The notes beneath the pieces were generated by a model, which was given only the letters and a program-made list of their open reading frames with translations, was not told where the DNA came from and did not search any database. From contig NZ_JABKDE010000002.1 of assembly GCF_013623835.1 (NCBI RefSeq), positions 1 to 64,000 on the forward strand: 64,000 nucleotides of DNA, written 5' to 3'. Source of the stretch: Brevibacterium oceani (GTDB taxonomy: Bacteria > Actinomycetota > Actinomycetes > Actinomycetales > Brevibacteriaceae). A program made the position numbers and the translations under genes. Of this stretch, positions 8,896-16,749 are shown one piece after another. Every line of letters begins with the position of its first letter. Position 1 is the first letter of the stretch.

Positions 8896-9965
8896 CAGTC
8901 ACGGTCGAACAGGCACAGAACTCCGACGGTTCCACATCCGAGCCCGTGGATGCGTCCGAGGCTTCGAGCATGACCGAGCCCTCGGACACACCCATCGACT
9001 GTGTCCTGTTCGACCTCGACGGGGTCGTCTACCACGGCCCTCGAGCGATCTACGGCGCCGTGGACGGCATCAACTGGCTTCACGACCATGCGATCCCCGT
9101 CAACTACGTGACGAACAACGCCACCCGCACCCCGGAAACGGTCGCCGACCACATCAGCCGGATCGGGATCGACACGTCGACTGACGAGGTCACCACCTCG
9201 GCGCAGGTGCTTGCTGAACGCCTCGCCGAGCGCTTCGGCAAAGGTGCCCGCATCCACCTGATCGGAACCACCGGACTGCGCACCGCGCTCGACGCCGCCG
9301 GCCTCGAGATCACGGACTCGGCCGACGCGAACCCCGTCGCCGTCGCCCAGGGGCTCGACCCCCACATCGATTACGACACGATCGTGCGCGCCTGCGAGAT
9401 CATCCGCTCCGGCGCCGAATGGTGGGCCAGCAACCCCGACTACTCACTGCTGACCGTCACCGGCAAGGTCCCCGGCAACGGAGCGTTCGTCGAACTCATG
9501 GCCCGGCTCACCGACACCGAACCGGTCATCGTCGGCAAGCCCGCCCCGCACATGATGGAATTCGCAGCCGACCGCCTCGGCGCCCGCCGCCCGCTCATGG
9601 TCGGCGACCGCCTCAACACGGACATCGAAGGCGGCAATGCGGCGGGCATCGACACCGCGCTCGTGCTCACCGGCATCCACGACATCCACGATGCACTGCG
9701 CGCCGAGCCCGAACGCCGCCCGACCTTCATCCTGCCGAACCTGCGCAGCCTGCCCGGCCTCATCACCGCCGGCGACCGCGGGGACTGCCCACGCATCGAA
9801 GCAGAACTGGGCCGAGCCTGGGACGCCATCGACGCCGGAACCACCGACGCCGAGGCGATCCTGGCCGAAGGACGCCTGCCGCGGACCATCGCCGGACCGG
9901 TCGACTCCGAACCCGGCACTGCCCCGGCCGGCACTGCCGGCGACGCATACGAGGAGGACACGTGA
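8892..9965 (+). CDS. HAD-IIA family phosphatase (Rv1692-like)
   Basis: 357 aa. Motif I is DCVLFDLDGVVYHG with nucleophile Asp41 and Asp43. The NagD-type VNYVTNNATRTPE follows, VIVGKPAPHMMEFAADRLG gives the motif III lysine, and PLMVGDRLNTDIEGGNAAGIDTALVLTG is motif IV. Class IIA members dephosphorylate small phosphoesters. The mycobacterial Rv1692 homologue has been described as a glycerol-3-phosphate phosphatase, so that is the likeliest substrate by synteny. GTG 8892 overlaps the preceding stop (GTGA). An internal ATG at 8970 is an alternative start that would remove a 26-residue disordered leader. Confidence 0.87.
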   Translation: MTVTVEQAQNSDGSTSEPVDASEASSMTEPSDTPIDCVLFDLDGVVYHGPRAIYGAVDGINWLHDHAIPVNYVTNNATRTPETVADHISRIGIDTSTDEVTTSAQVLAERLAERFGKGARIHLIGTTGLRTALDAAGLEITDSADANPVAVAQGLDPHIDYDTIVRACEIIRSGAEWWASNPDYSLLTVTGKVPGNGAFVELMARLTDTEPVIVGKPAPHMMEFAADRLGARRPLMVGDRLNTDIEGGNAAGIDTALVLTGIHDIHDALRAEPERRPTFILPNLRSLPGLITAGDRGDCPRIEAELGRAWDAIDAGTTDAEAILAEGRLPRTIAGPVDSEPGTAPAGTAGDAYEEDT

Positions 9966-10177
9966 CCGACGAAACCGCCCCGACGTCTGCTCCCGCCTCG
10001 ACCGCACCACATCCCACCTCGTCACCCGCACCGACGCCGGCCTCGGTGAGCGGGGAGGTGCCCGTCGAAGCCTGGCGGTCCCGTCTCGAGGAGACGAAGA
10101 CCCTGCCCGCCGCGCAGCGCCACGACCACCTCGGCGCTCTGCTCGATGACCTCGACGCGCAGGTCGGCTCCTTGTGA
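9962..10177 (+). CDS. small hypothetical protein (Rv1693-like position)
   Basis: 71 aa. The N-terminal half is Thr/Ser/Pro/Ala-rich and disordered. The C-terminal half (VPVEAWRSRLEETKTLPAAQ onward to DDLDAQVGSL) looks like two short helices. GTG 9962 overlaps the stop of the HAD gene and its own stop TGA overlaps GTG 10174 of tlyA, so it sits in a chain of coupled genes. M. tuberculosis has an equally short unknown gene at the same place. Function unknown. Confidence 0.75.
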   Translation: MTDETAPTSAPASTAPHPTSSPAPTPASVSGEVPVEAWRSRLEETKTLPAAQRHDHLGALLDDLDAQVGSL

Positions 10178-11022
10178 GCAGGCTCGACCGGGCACTCGTC
10201 GAACGCGGGATCCTGTCCTCTCGCTCCCGCGCCGCCCGTGAGATCGCCGCCGGACGCGTCGATGTCAATGGGTGCACCGTCACGAAGTCCTCCCACGACG
10301 TGGCCGAATCCGACGAAATCACCGTCACCGAACCCGACCCCTGGGTCGCCCGCAGCGCCCACAAACTCCTCGGCGCCCTCGCCGCCTTCGACCTCCTCGG
10401 TGCTCATGGCACGGCTGACCCCGGCAGCCCAGCCGAAGCAGGCCCCCTCGCCGGGCTCACCGCGCTCGATGCGGGTGCCTCCACCGGCGGGTTCACCCAG
10501 GTCCTCCTCCGTCACGGAGTCAGCGAAGTCTGGGCCGTCGACGTCGGCCATGACCAACTCGCCCCGATCCTCCGTGACGACCCGCGCGTGCATGTCCGCG
10601 AAGGACTCAACCTCCGCGACCTCGCCGCCTCCGACGTGCCCACCGTCGACCTCGTCGTCGCCGACGTCTCGTTCATCTCCCTGCGTCTGCTCATCGGCCC
10701 GCTCCTGGCTGCCACGGCATCCGACGGTCAACTCCTGCTCATGGTCAAACCCCAGTTCGAACTCGCTCGCGCCTCACTCGACAAACACGGCGTCGTCACC
10801 AGCCCGGCCAACCGCCGCCGCGCGATCGATTCCGTCCTCGACGCTGTGAGCGAACACGACGCGCGCGTGACCGACATCGCGCCCTCACCGCTGCCGGGAC
10901 CCAGCGGAAACAGAGAGTACTTCCTGCGTGTTCGCCCAGGCCGAACCCCGGTCACGTCCGATAGGCTCGACGAAGCATCCATCCCCGCCCACCTGGAGAC
11001 GATCATGAGAGGAGAGTCGTGA
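10174..11022 (+). CDS. tlyA: TlyA, rRNA 2'-O-methyltransferase
   Basis: 282 aa. An S4 RNA-binding domain (about 1-60, RLDRALVERGILSSRSRAAREI and AGRVDVNG) precedes a FtsJ-like Rossmann methyltransferase. The SAM region is LTALDAGASTGGFTQVLL, followed by VDLVVADVSFISLR and LLMVKPQFEL, giving the D-K part of the catalytic set. TlyA methylates 16S and 23S rRNA riboses in mycobacteria, affecting capreomycin sensitivity. The historical name haemolysin A is misleading. It lies between the small unknown gene and nadK with 4-nt overlaps on both sides, as in Rv1693-Rv1695. Confidence 0.93.
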   Translation: MSRLDRALVERGILSSRSRAAREIAAGRVDVNGCTVTKSSHDVAESDEITVTEPDPWVARSAHKLLGALAAFDLLGAHGTADPGSPAEAGPLAGLTALDAGASTGGFTQVLLRHGVSEVWAVDVGHDQLAPILRDDPRVHVREGLNLRDLAASDVPTVDLVVADVSFISLRLLIGPLLAATASDGQLLLMVKPQFELARASLDKHGVVTSPANRRRAIDSVLDAVSEHDARVTDIAPSPLPGPSGNREYFLRVRPGRTPVTSDRLDEASIPAHLETIMRGES

Positions 11023-11960
11023 CCAGACACATCATGGTGCTCCTGCACCCGCAGCGCGAAGAGTCGGCCGTGGCCGCCGTCAGCGTATTCAAAGCTCTCC
11101 TCGACGACGGCGTCACCCCCGTCGTCCTCTCCGACGAGATCGTCGGCATCCGCACCCGCCAGATCGAATCCACCGGCGGCGACGGCATCCTCACCCACTG
11201 CACCATCATCGACGACTCCGAACTGGCAGAGTGGCGGGACCGCTGCGAACTCGTCATCGTCCTCGGCGGTGACGGCACCATCCTGCGCGCAGCCGAACGC
11301 TTCCACGGCTCCGGCGTCCCCCTCATGGGCGTCAACTTGGGCCACGTCGGCTTCCTCGCCGAAAGCGAGAGGGAAGACCTCGCCGAGGCGGTCCACCGTG
11401 TCTCCCAACGCGACTACCTCGTCGAGGAAAGGCTCGCCCTCGACGTGTCCGTGTGGCACGAAGGCGAGAACATCTTCAACTCCTGGGCGCTCAACGAAGC
11501 GACGATCGAGAAGACCTCGAAGTCCCGGATGATCGACGTCGTCCTCGGCGTCGACGCCCGCCCCGTGTCCTCCTTCGGCTGCGACGGCGTCATCCTCGCC
11601 ACCCCCACCGGCTCCACCGCGTACTCCTTCTCCGCCGGCGGACCCATCGTGTGGCCCGAGGTCGAAGCACTCCTCCTCGTGCCCATCTCCGCCCACGCCC
11701 TCTTCGCCGAACCCCTGGTCGTCAGCCCCAACTCCCGCCTCGGCGTCGAGATCTCACCGAACAACCCCGAACACTCCGCGGTCCTGTGGTGCGACGGCCG
11801 CCGCGCCCTCGAACTGCCCGCAGGCGCCCGCGTCGAAGCCACCCGATCGGCCTCGCCGATTCGTCTCGCCCGCCTGCACACAGGACCGTTCACCGACCGA
11901 CTCGTCGCAAAATTCCGCCTGCCCGTCTCCGGTTGGCGGGGACCAATCAAGGAGGCCTGA
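11019..11960 (+). CDS. nadK: NAD kinase
   Basis: 313 aa ATP/polyphosphate-dependent NAD kinase that makes NADP+. The GGDGT motif (residues 83-87, LVIVLGGDGTILRAAE) and GVNLGHVGFLAE are diagnostic. The second conserved region reads CDGVILATPTGSTAYSFSAGGP. Length is usual for actinobacteria. GTG 11019 overlaps the tlyA stop and the gene runs directly into recN, the ppnK-recN order seen widely in actinobacteria. Confidence 0.96.
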   Translation: MTRHIMVLLHPQREESAVAAVSVFKALLDDGVTPVVLSDEIVGIRTRQIESTGGDGILTHCTIIDDSELAEWRDRCELVIVLGGDGTILRAAERFHGSGVPLMGVNLGHVGFLAESEREDLAEAVHRVSQRDYLVEERLALDVSVWHEGENIFNSWALNEATIEKTSKSRMIDVVLGVDARPVSSFGCDGVILATPTGSTAYSFSAGGPIVWPEVEALLLVPISAHALFAEPLVVSPNSRLGVEISPNNPEHSAVLWCDGRRALELPAGARVEATRSASPIRLARLHTGPFTDRLVAKFRLPVSGWRGPIKEA

Positions 11961-13664
11961 ATGATCTCCGAACTGCGGATCTCCCACCTCGGCGTGATCG
12001 CCGAAGCCGAGGTCGAACTCGACACCGGCTTCACCGTCGTCACCGGTGAGACCGGCGCCGGAAAGACCATGTTCGTCTCCGCCCTGTCCCTGCTCATGGG
12101 CCGCAAGGTCGGCTCCGGAGTCGTCCGCAAGGGCGCGGAGAAAGCCGAGGTCGAGGGCATCTTCACCTCTGTGGCCGACACCGTGCGCGACCGCATCGAA
12201 GAGGCCGGCGGCTCCGCCGACGAGGAAGCGATCATCTCCCGCACCGTCGCACTCAAGGGCCGTGCCCGAGCCACCGCGGGCGGGCGCACCGTGCCGATCT
12301 CCGTGCTCACCGACATCTCCTCCGACCTCATCACCCTCCACGGCCAGTCCGAACAGCTGCGCCTCAAGGGCGCCGCCCAGCAGCGGCAGCTCCTCGACGC
12401 CGCCGGAGGGCAGGAACTCGCCGAGGTGGCCGACCGTTACCGTGCCGCGTACGAGTCCTGGAAGGAGACCGAAACCCGAGTCGCGCGCATCAAGGACTCC
12501 ACCGCCGCCCGCCGGGAACGCATCCTCTGGCTGCGCGGCTGCCTCGAAGCCATCGACGCCGTCCGACCCGAACCCGGTGAGGACGAGACCCTGGCCGCCC
12601 AGTCGGCGAAGCTCGGCGCCGCAACCGAGATCACCCGCGCCGTCGGCACCGCCCATGACCTGCTGCTGGGCGGGGAAGTCGACGACGCCGGCGCCGCCGT
12701 CGACCTCGTCCACCAGGCGATCTCAGCCATCGCCGATGTCGAAGGCTCCGACAAGGAACTCGTCACCATCCGCGAAGCACTGGGTGACGCGGTGCTCAGG
12801 CTCTCGGACTCTGCGGCCGAACTCTCCTCCTACCTCTCCGGGTTCGACGAGCTCGGAGAGACCTCCTTGGAAGAGACCGAAGCCCGCCGCGCCGAGCTCG
12901 GCACCCTTGCTCCTTATGGTCAGGACGTCACCGAGGTCCTCGACTTCGAATCCCGCTCGGCCGCCGAACTGGCCGAGCTCGAGGCCGAAGACCGCGACCT
13001 CGACGGACTCGACGCCGAACTCACTGAGGCGCGCGCCGCCATGGACGAAGCCGCCTCGGCGCTGACGACGATCCGCACGGCCACGGCGCAGAAGTTCTCT
13101 CAAGACGTGAGCGAAGAGCTGGCCGCCCTGTCGATGCCGAAGGCCGCCGTCGCCTTCGAGATCACCGAACGCGAACCCACCAGCCACGGCGCCGACGAGG
13201 TGCGGCTGACCTTCGCCGCCCACGAATCCTCGACACCGGACGACATCGGCAAGATCGCCAGCGGCGGTGAGCTCTCCCGCGTCATGCTCGCCATCGAGGT
13301 CGTCCGCGCGGCCAGCGAATCCATCCCCACCTACGTCTTCGACGAGGTCGACGCCGGCGTCGGCGGCAAGGCCGCCGTCGAGATCGGCCGCAGGCTCGCG
13401 AAACTCGCCCGCAATGCCCAGGTCATCGTCGTCACCCACCTGCCGCAGGTCGCCGCATGGGCCGACACGCACGTGACCATCGTCAAGGACGATGACGCGG
13501 AGACCGTGCGCTCGGGCGTGCAGGAGCTGACCGATGCCGAACGCGTCACCGAACTCTCCCGGATGCTGGCAGGCATGGACGACTCCGCCTCGGCGCGGGC
13601 CCATGCCGCGGAACTCCTCGACTCCGCACGGCAGGTCAAAGAGGAGGCGACGACAGGCGCATGA
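11961..13664 (+). CDS. recN: DNA repair ATPase RecN
   Basis: 567 aa SMC-like ATPase acting in double-strand break repair. Walker A is GETGAGKTMFVSALSLLMG (about 29-47). The central part has coiled-coil-forming Glu/Ala/Arg-rich helices. The signature GEIASGGELSRVMLAIE-like segment appears as GKIASGGELSRVMLAIEVV, followed by Walker B YVFDEVDAGVGGKAAVEIG and VIVVTHLPQVAAWAD. ATG 11961 directly follows the nadK stop, with AAGGAGG just before it. Confidence 0.96.
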   Translation: MISELRISHLGVIAEAEVELDTGFTVVTGETGAGKTMFVSALSLLMGRKVGSGVVRKGAEKAEVEGIFTSVADTVRDRIEEAGGSADEEAIISRTVALKGRARATAGGRTVPISVLTDISSDLITLHGQSEQLRLKGAAQQRQLLDAAGGQELAEVADRYRAAYESWKETETRVARIKDSTAARRERILWLRGCLEAIDAVRPEPGEDETLAAQSAKLGAATEITRAVGTAHDLLLGGEVDDAGAAVDLVHQAISAIADVEGSDKELVTIREALGDAVLRLSDSAAELSSYLSGFDELGETSLEETEARRAELGTLAPYGQDVTEVLDFESRSAAELAELEAEDRDLDGLDAELTEARAAMDEAASALTTIRTATAQKFSQDVSEELAALSMPKAAVAFEITEREPTSHGADEVRLTFAAHESSTPDDIGKIASGGELSRVMLAIEVVRAASESIPTYVFDEVDAGVGGKAAVEIGRRLAKLARNAQVIVVTHLPQVAAWADTHVTIVKDDDAETVRSGVQELTDAERVTELSRMLAGMDDSASARAHAAELLDSARQVKEEATTGA

Positions 13665-13679
13665 GACAATGGGCGGACC

Positions 13680-14915
13680 ATGAAAGTGCGTAGACACCGC
13701 GAGAACCTCACCGCAACCAACCGGTTCGGTCCGGCTCCTGCCCGGCTCGACCGACGCACGAAAGACCTCACCAAGCGTCTCCAACCCGGCGACATCGCCG
13801 TCATCAAACACGCCGACATCGACCGGATCTCCGCCGAAGCCCTCGTCGCCTGCCGACCCGTCGCGGTGATCAATGCCGACAAATCGATCTCCGGACGCTA
13901 CCCGAACCTCGGCCCGGGCATCATCGTCGACGCCGGCATCCCCCTCATCGACGCCGCCGGAGCCGAGATCTTCGACGCCGTCGACGAAGGCGAAGAGATC
14001 AGCATCGAGGACAACATCGTCCACCTCGGGGGGAAGGAGATCGCCTCCGGCGTCCTGCAGAACCCCGAGACCATCGCCGAGGATATGCACGCTGCCGAAG
14101 CCGGCATGAACTCCGTGCTCGTGGACTTCATCGACAACACGATCGAATACATCCGCAAGGACTCCGACCTCCTCTCGGCCGAACTCGTCGTCCCCGAGGT
14201 GAAGACCGCCTTCACCGACCGGCACGTGCTCATCGTCGTCCGCGGCTACCACTACAAGGAGGACCTGGCGATGCTGGCCTCCTATATCCGCGAATACCGG
14301 CCGCTGCTCATCGGTGTCGACGGCGGAGCCGACGCCATCATCGAAGCCGGCTACAAACCGGATATGATCGTCGGGGACATGGACTCCGTGTCCGACACCG
14401 CACTGACCTCAGGGGCCGAGATCGTCGTCCACGCCTACCGCGACGGCACCGCACCGGGCACCGAGAGAGTCCATGCCCTCGGCGTCGACTGTGTGGCCTT
14501 CGCCGCCTCGGGCACGAGCGAGGACATCGCGATGCTGCTGGCCGACGACAAGGGCGCCGAACTCATCGTCGCCGTCGGCACCCACGACACCGTCATGGAG
14601 TTCCTCGACAAGGGACGCAAGGGCATGGCCTCGACCTTCATCACCCGCCTGCGGGTGGGCTCGAAGCTCATCGACGCGAAAGGCGTGTCCCTGCTCTATC
14701 GGCAGCGCATCTCCAGCCTGCAGCTGGCCGTGCTCATCGTCGCCGGCCTCGTCGCCCTCGTCGTGGCGATGACCGCGACCTCGGCGGGTCAGACCTTCCT
14801 CGGCCTCATCGGCGCCCAACTCGACGGTTTCTTCGGCTGGATCGGCTCCCTGTTCGGCGGGGATCCCGCGGCCGCCGCCGCATCCGCAGGCTTCATCCAA
14901 GGACGTATTCCGTGA
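13680..14915 (+). CDS. steA: SteA-like cytokinetic protein (Rv1697 homologue)
   Basis: 411 aa. A soluble region (1-340) contains LVIGVDGGADAIIEAGYKPD-like and DMIVGDMDSVS segments that resemble the catalytic fold of thiamine pyrophosphokinase. A C-terminal membrane helix is at about 350-370 (LQLAVLIVAGLVALVVAMTA), followed by a short tail. In Corynebacterium SteA works with membrane partner SteB in daughter-cell separation by stimulating peptidoglycan hydrolysis (established for that organism). TPK activity is doubtful, since the family is repurposed. The gene is followed by steB with a 4-nt overlap. Confidence 0.85.
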   Translation: MKVRRHRENLTATNRFGPAPARLDRRTKDLTKRLQPGDIAVIKHADIDRISAEALVACRPVAVINADKSISGRYPNLGPGIIVDAGIPLIDAAGAEIFDAVDEGEEISIEDNIVHLGGKEIASGVLQNPETIAEDMHAAEAGMNSVLVDFIDNTIEYIRKDSDLLSAELVVPEVKTAFTDRHVLIVVRGYHYKEDLAMLASYIREYRPLLIGVDGGADAIIEAGYKPDMIVGDMDSVSDTALTSGAEIVVHAYRDGTAPGTERVHALGVDCVAFAASGTSEDIAMLLADDKGAELIVAVGTHDTVMEFLDKGRKGMASTFITRLRVGSKLIDAKGVSLLYRQRISSLQLAVLIVAGLVALVVAMTATSAGQTFLGLIGAQLDGFFGWIGSLFGGDPAAAAASAGFIQGRIP

Positions 14916-15886
14916 TTGACTTCCGCTACCACCTCGTCTCCCTCGTCTCGGTGTTCCTCGCCCTGGCCGTCGGCATCGTCCTCGGTGCGGGACCGCTGAA
15001 GGAACCGATCGGCGAATCCCTGCAGAGCCAGGTCGACGCGCTGCGGTCCGACCGCGACAACCTGCGCACCGACCTCGACGCTGCGAAGGGCAACATCGAC
15101 AAGCAGAACGACTTCGTCACCGCTTCCGCACCCGAACTCATCGGGGGCGCGCTCAAGGACCAGGACGTCAGCATCATCGCCGCCCCCGACGCCGACTCCG
15201 AACAGGTCGAAGAGGTCAGCAACCGGGTCAAGGAAGCCGACGGCACCATCGCCGGAGACGTGTCCTTCGTCGACAACACGCTCAGCCTCCAGGACTCCAC
15301 CGACTTCCTCGAAAAGCTGCGCACCATCGTCCCGGACCTGCCGCAGGACGACTCGACCGCGATCCGCGCCGCCCTCGTCATCGCGCTGACCGGAAACGCC
15401 TCGATGCTCGAGGACGACGAGGATCGGGAGGCCGCAGAGAAGGCGTCGACGAAACTCTACGACGCGTTCGTCGATGCCGACCGGCTGCGTACCGACACCG
15501 ACCACAAGACGACCTCGCTGTTCATCGTCGTCGACGACGAGAACTCGACCCTGGCCGAGGAGACGAAGTCGAGCCCCAGGGCCAGCGGCGACAAGGCCAC
15601 CCGCAGCCTCGTCACCGATTTCATCACCGCGCTCACCGCCGATTCCACCTCGGTCGTCGTCGCCGGCGATGCGGCCTCGGCGCAGAACGGACTCGTCAAC
15701 ATCCTCCGCACGGAGAAGTCCCGGGCCAGCACCGTCGACGGCCTCGGCCTCGGCGCCGGACCCGTCATCACCGTCCGCGCTCTGGCCGCCGGTGAGGACG
15801 GCACCCACGGCCACTTCGGCTTCGCCGACGATGCCGAGGAGATCCTCCCGGGCAAGACCACCGCCGAGAAGAAAGACGCCAAATGA
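14912..15886 (+). CDS. steB: SteB/MctB-family membrane protein (Rv1698 homologue)
   Basis: 324 aa. The family hallmark is at the N-terminus: MIDFRYHLVSLVSVFLALAV, a single signal-anchor helix with VGIVLGAGPL after it. A coiled coil follows at about 45-80, then an extracytoplasmic domain. Homologues are annotated either as copper transport protein MctB or, in corynebacteria, as SteB, partner of SteA. Coupling to steA favours the cell-separation role here (inference). GTG 14912 overlaps the steA stop. Confidence 0.85.
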   Translation: MIDFRYHLVSLVSVFLALAVGIVLGAGPLKEPIGESLQSQVDALRSDRDNLRTDLDAAKGNIDKQNDFVTASAPELIGGALKDQDVSIIAAPDADSEQVEEVSNRVKEADGTIAGDVSFVDNTLSLQDSTDFLEKLRTIVPDLPQDDSTAIRAALVIALTGNASMLEDDEDREAAEKASTKLYDAFVDADRLRTDTDHKTTSLFIVVDDENSTLAEETKSSPRASGDKATRSLVTDFITALTADSTSVVVAGDAASAQNGLVNILRTEKSRASTVDGLGLGAGPVITVRALAAGEDGTHGHFGFADDAEEILPGKTTAEKKDAK

Positions 15887-16749
15887 TCCGCTCGATCATC
15901 AGCTCAGCCGTGGCCGGACTCGCCGGCTACGCCGCGACCACGGCCGTGCTCAAGTCGCGTCTGCGCACCCGCCCCGAGGTCGTGCGCACCAATCACGCCG
16001 GCCGCGACGTCTCACTCATCGAAGGACCTGCCGTGACCGCGGGTCTGCTCGCCGGCGGACTGCTCATCGAAGATCCGCGGCAGCGCGTCGCCACCCTGCT
16101 GGCCACGGCTGCGGCAGGCAGCCTCGGCGCCGTCGACGACTTCCTCGAATCCGGGTCGTCGAAAGGGCTGCGCGGGCACCTCTCGGCTCTGGCCCGCGGC
16201 GAGATCACGACCGGTGCCCTCAAGGTCACCGGCATCCCGCTGGCCTCGATCGCAGCCGCCGCGATCCTGCGCACCGGAACCCGCAAGACCGGCCTCTTCG
16301 CCGTGTCTCGGCAGGATGATTCGAACTGGGTGTCCAGAGCCTGCGACATCGTCGTCACCGGGGGAGTGATCGCCGGATCGGCGAACCTCTTCAACCTACT
16401 CGACCTCCGCCCCGGCCGCGCGCTCAAGGCCGGAGCGCTCACCCTGGCGTTCACCGATCACGACCACGCGGTCTCCTGGGCACCGAGTGCGGCGATCGCC
16501 GGCGCCAGCGCCGCCGCATGGCCGGACGACCTGGCCGGAGAGGTCATGCTCGGCGACACCGGTGCCAACGCTTTGGGTGCGGCGATCGGCACGATCCTCG
16601 CCGAGACCGCGAGCCCCGGACAGCGCCGCATCGTCCTCGCCGTCCTCGCCGGGCTGACCCTGGCCAGCGAGAAGGTCTCCTTCACCTCAGTCATCGAGTC
16701 GACCCCCGGACTGCGGGAGATCGACTCCTTCGGCCGCGAGGGCGTGTGA
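15883..16749 (+). CDS. MraY/WecA-like polyprenyl-phosphate sugar-1-phosphate transferase homologue
   Basis: 288 aa polytopic membrane protein. Three family motifs are recognisable: AAAGSLGAVDDFLESG (the Asp-Asp pair), NLFNLLDLRPGRALK (the NxxNxxD-G motif) and GEVMLGDTGANALGAAIG (the GDTG-LG motif). These fit transferases that load a sugar-1-phosphate onto a lipid carrier. It is short for MraY (about 360 aa) and lacks obvious counterparts of several helices, so substrate and activity are uncertain. It lies between steB and murJ with 4-nt overlaps, which points to an envelope role, perhaps accessory glycan assembly. Confidence 0.7.
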   Translation: MIRSIISSAVAGLAGYAATTAVLKSRLRTRPEVVRTNHAGRDVSLIEGPAVTAGLLAGGLLIEDPRQRVATLLATAAAGSLGAVDDFLESGSSKGLRGHLSALARGEITTGALKVTGIPLASIAAAAILRTGTRKTGLFAVSRQDDSNWVSRACDIVVTGGVIAGSANLFNLLDLRPGRALKAGALTLAFTDHDHAVSWAPSAAIAGASAAAWPDDLAGEVMLGDTGANALGAAIGTILAETASPGQRRIVLAVLAGLTLASEKVSFTSVIESTPGLREIDSFGREGV

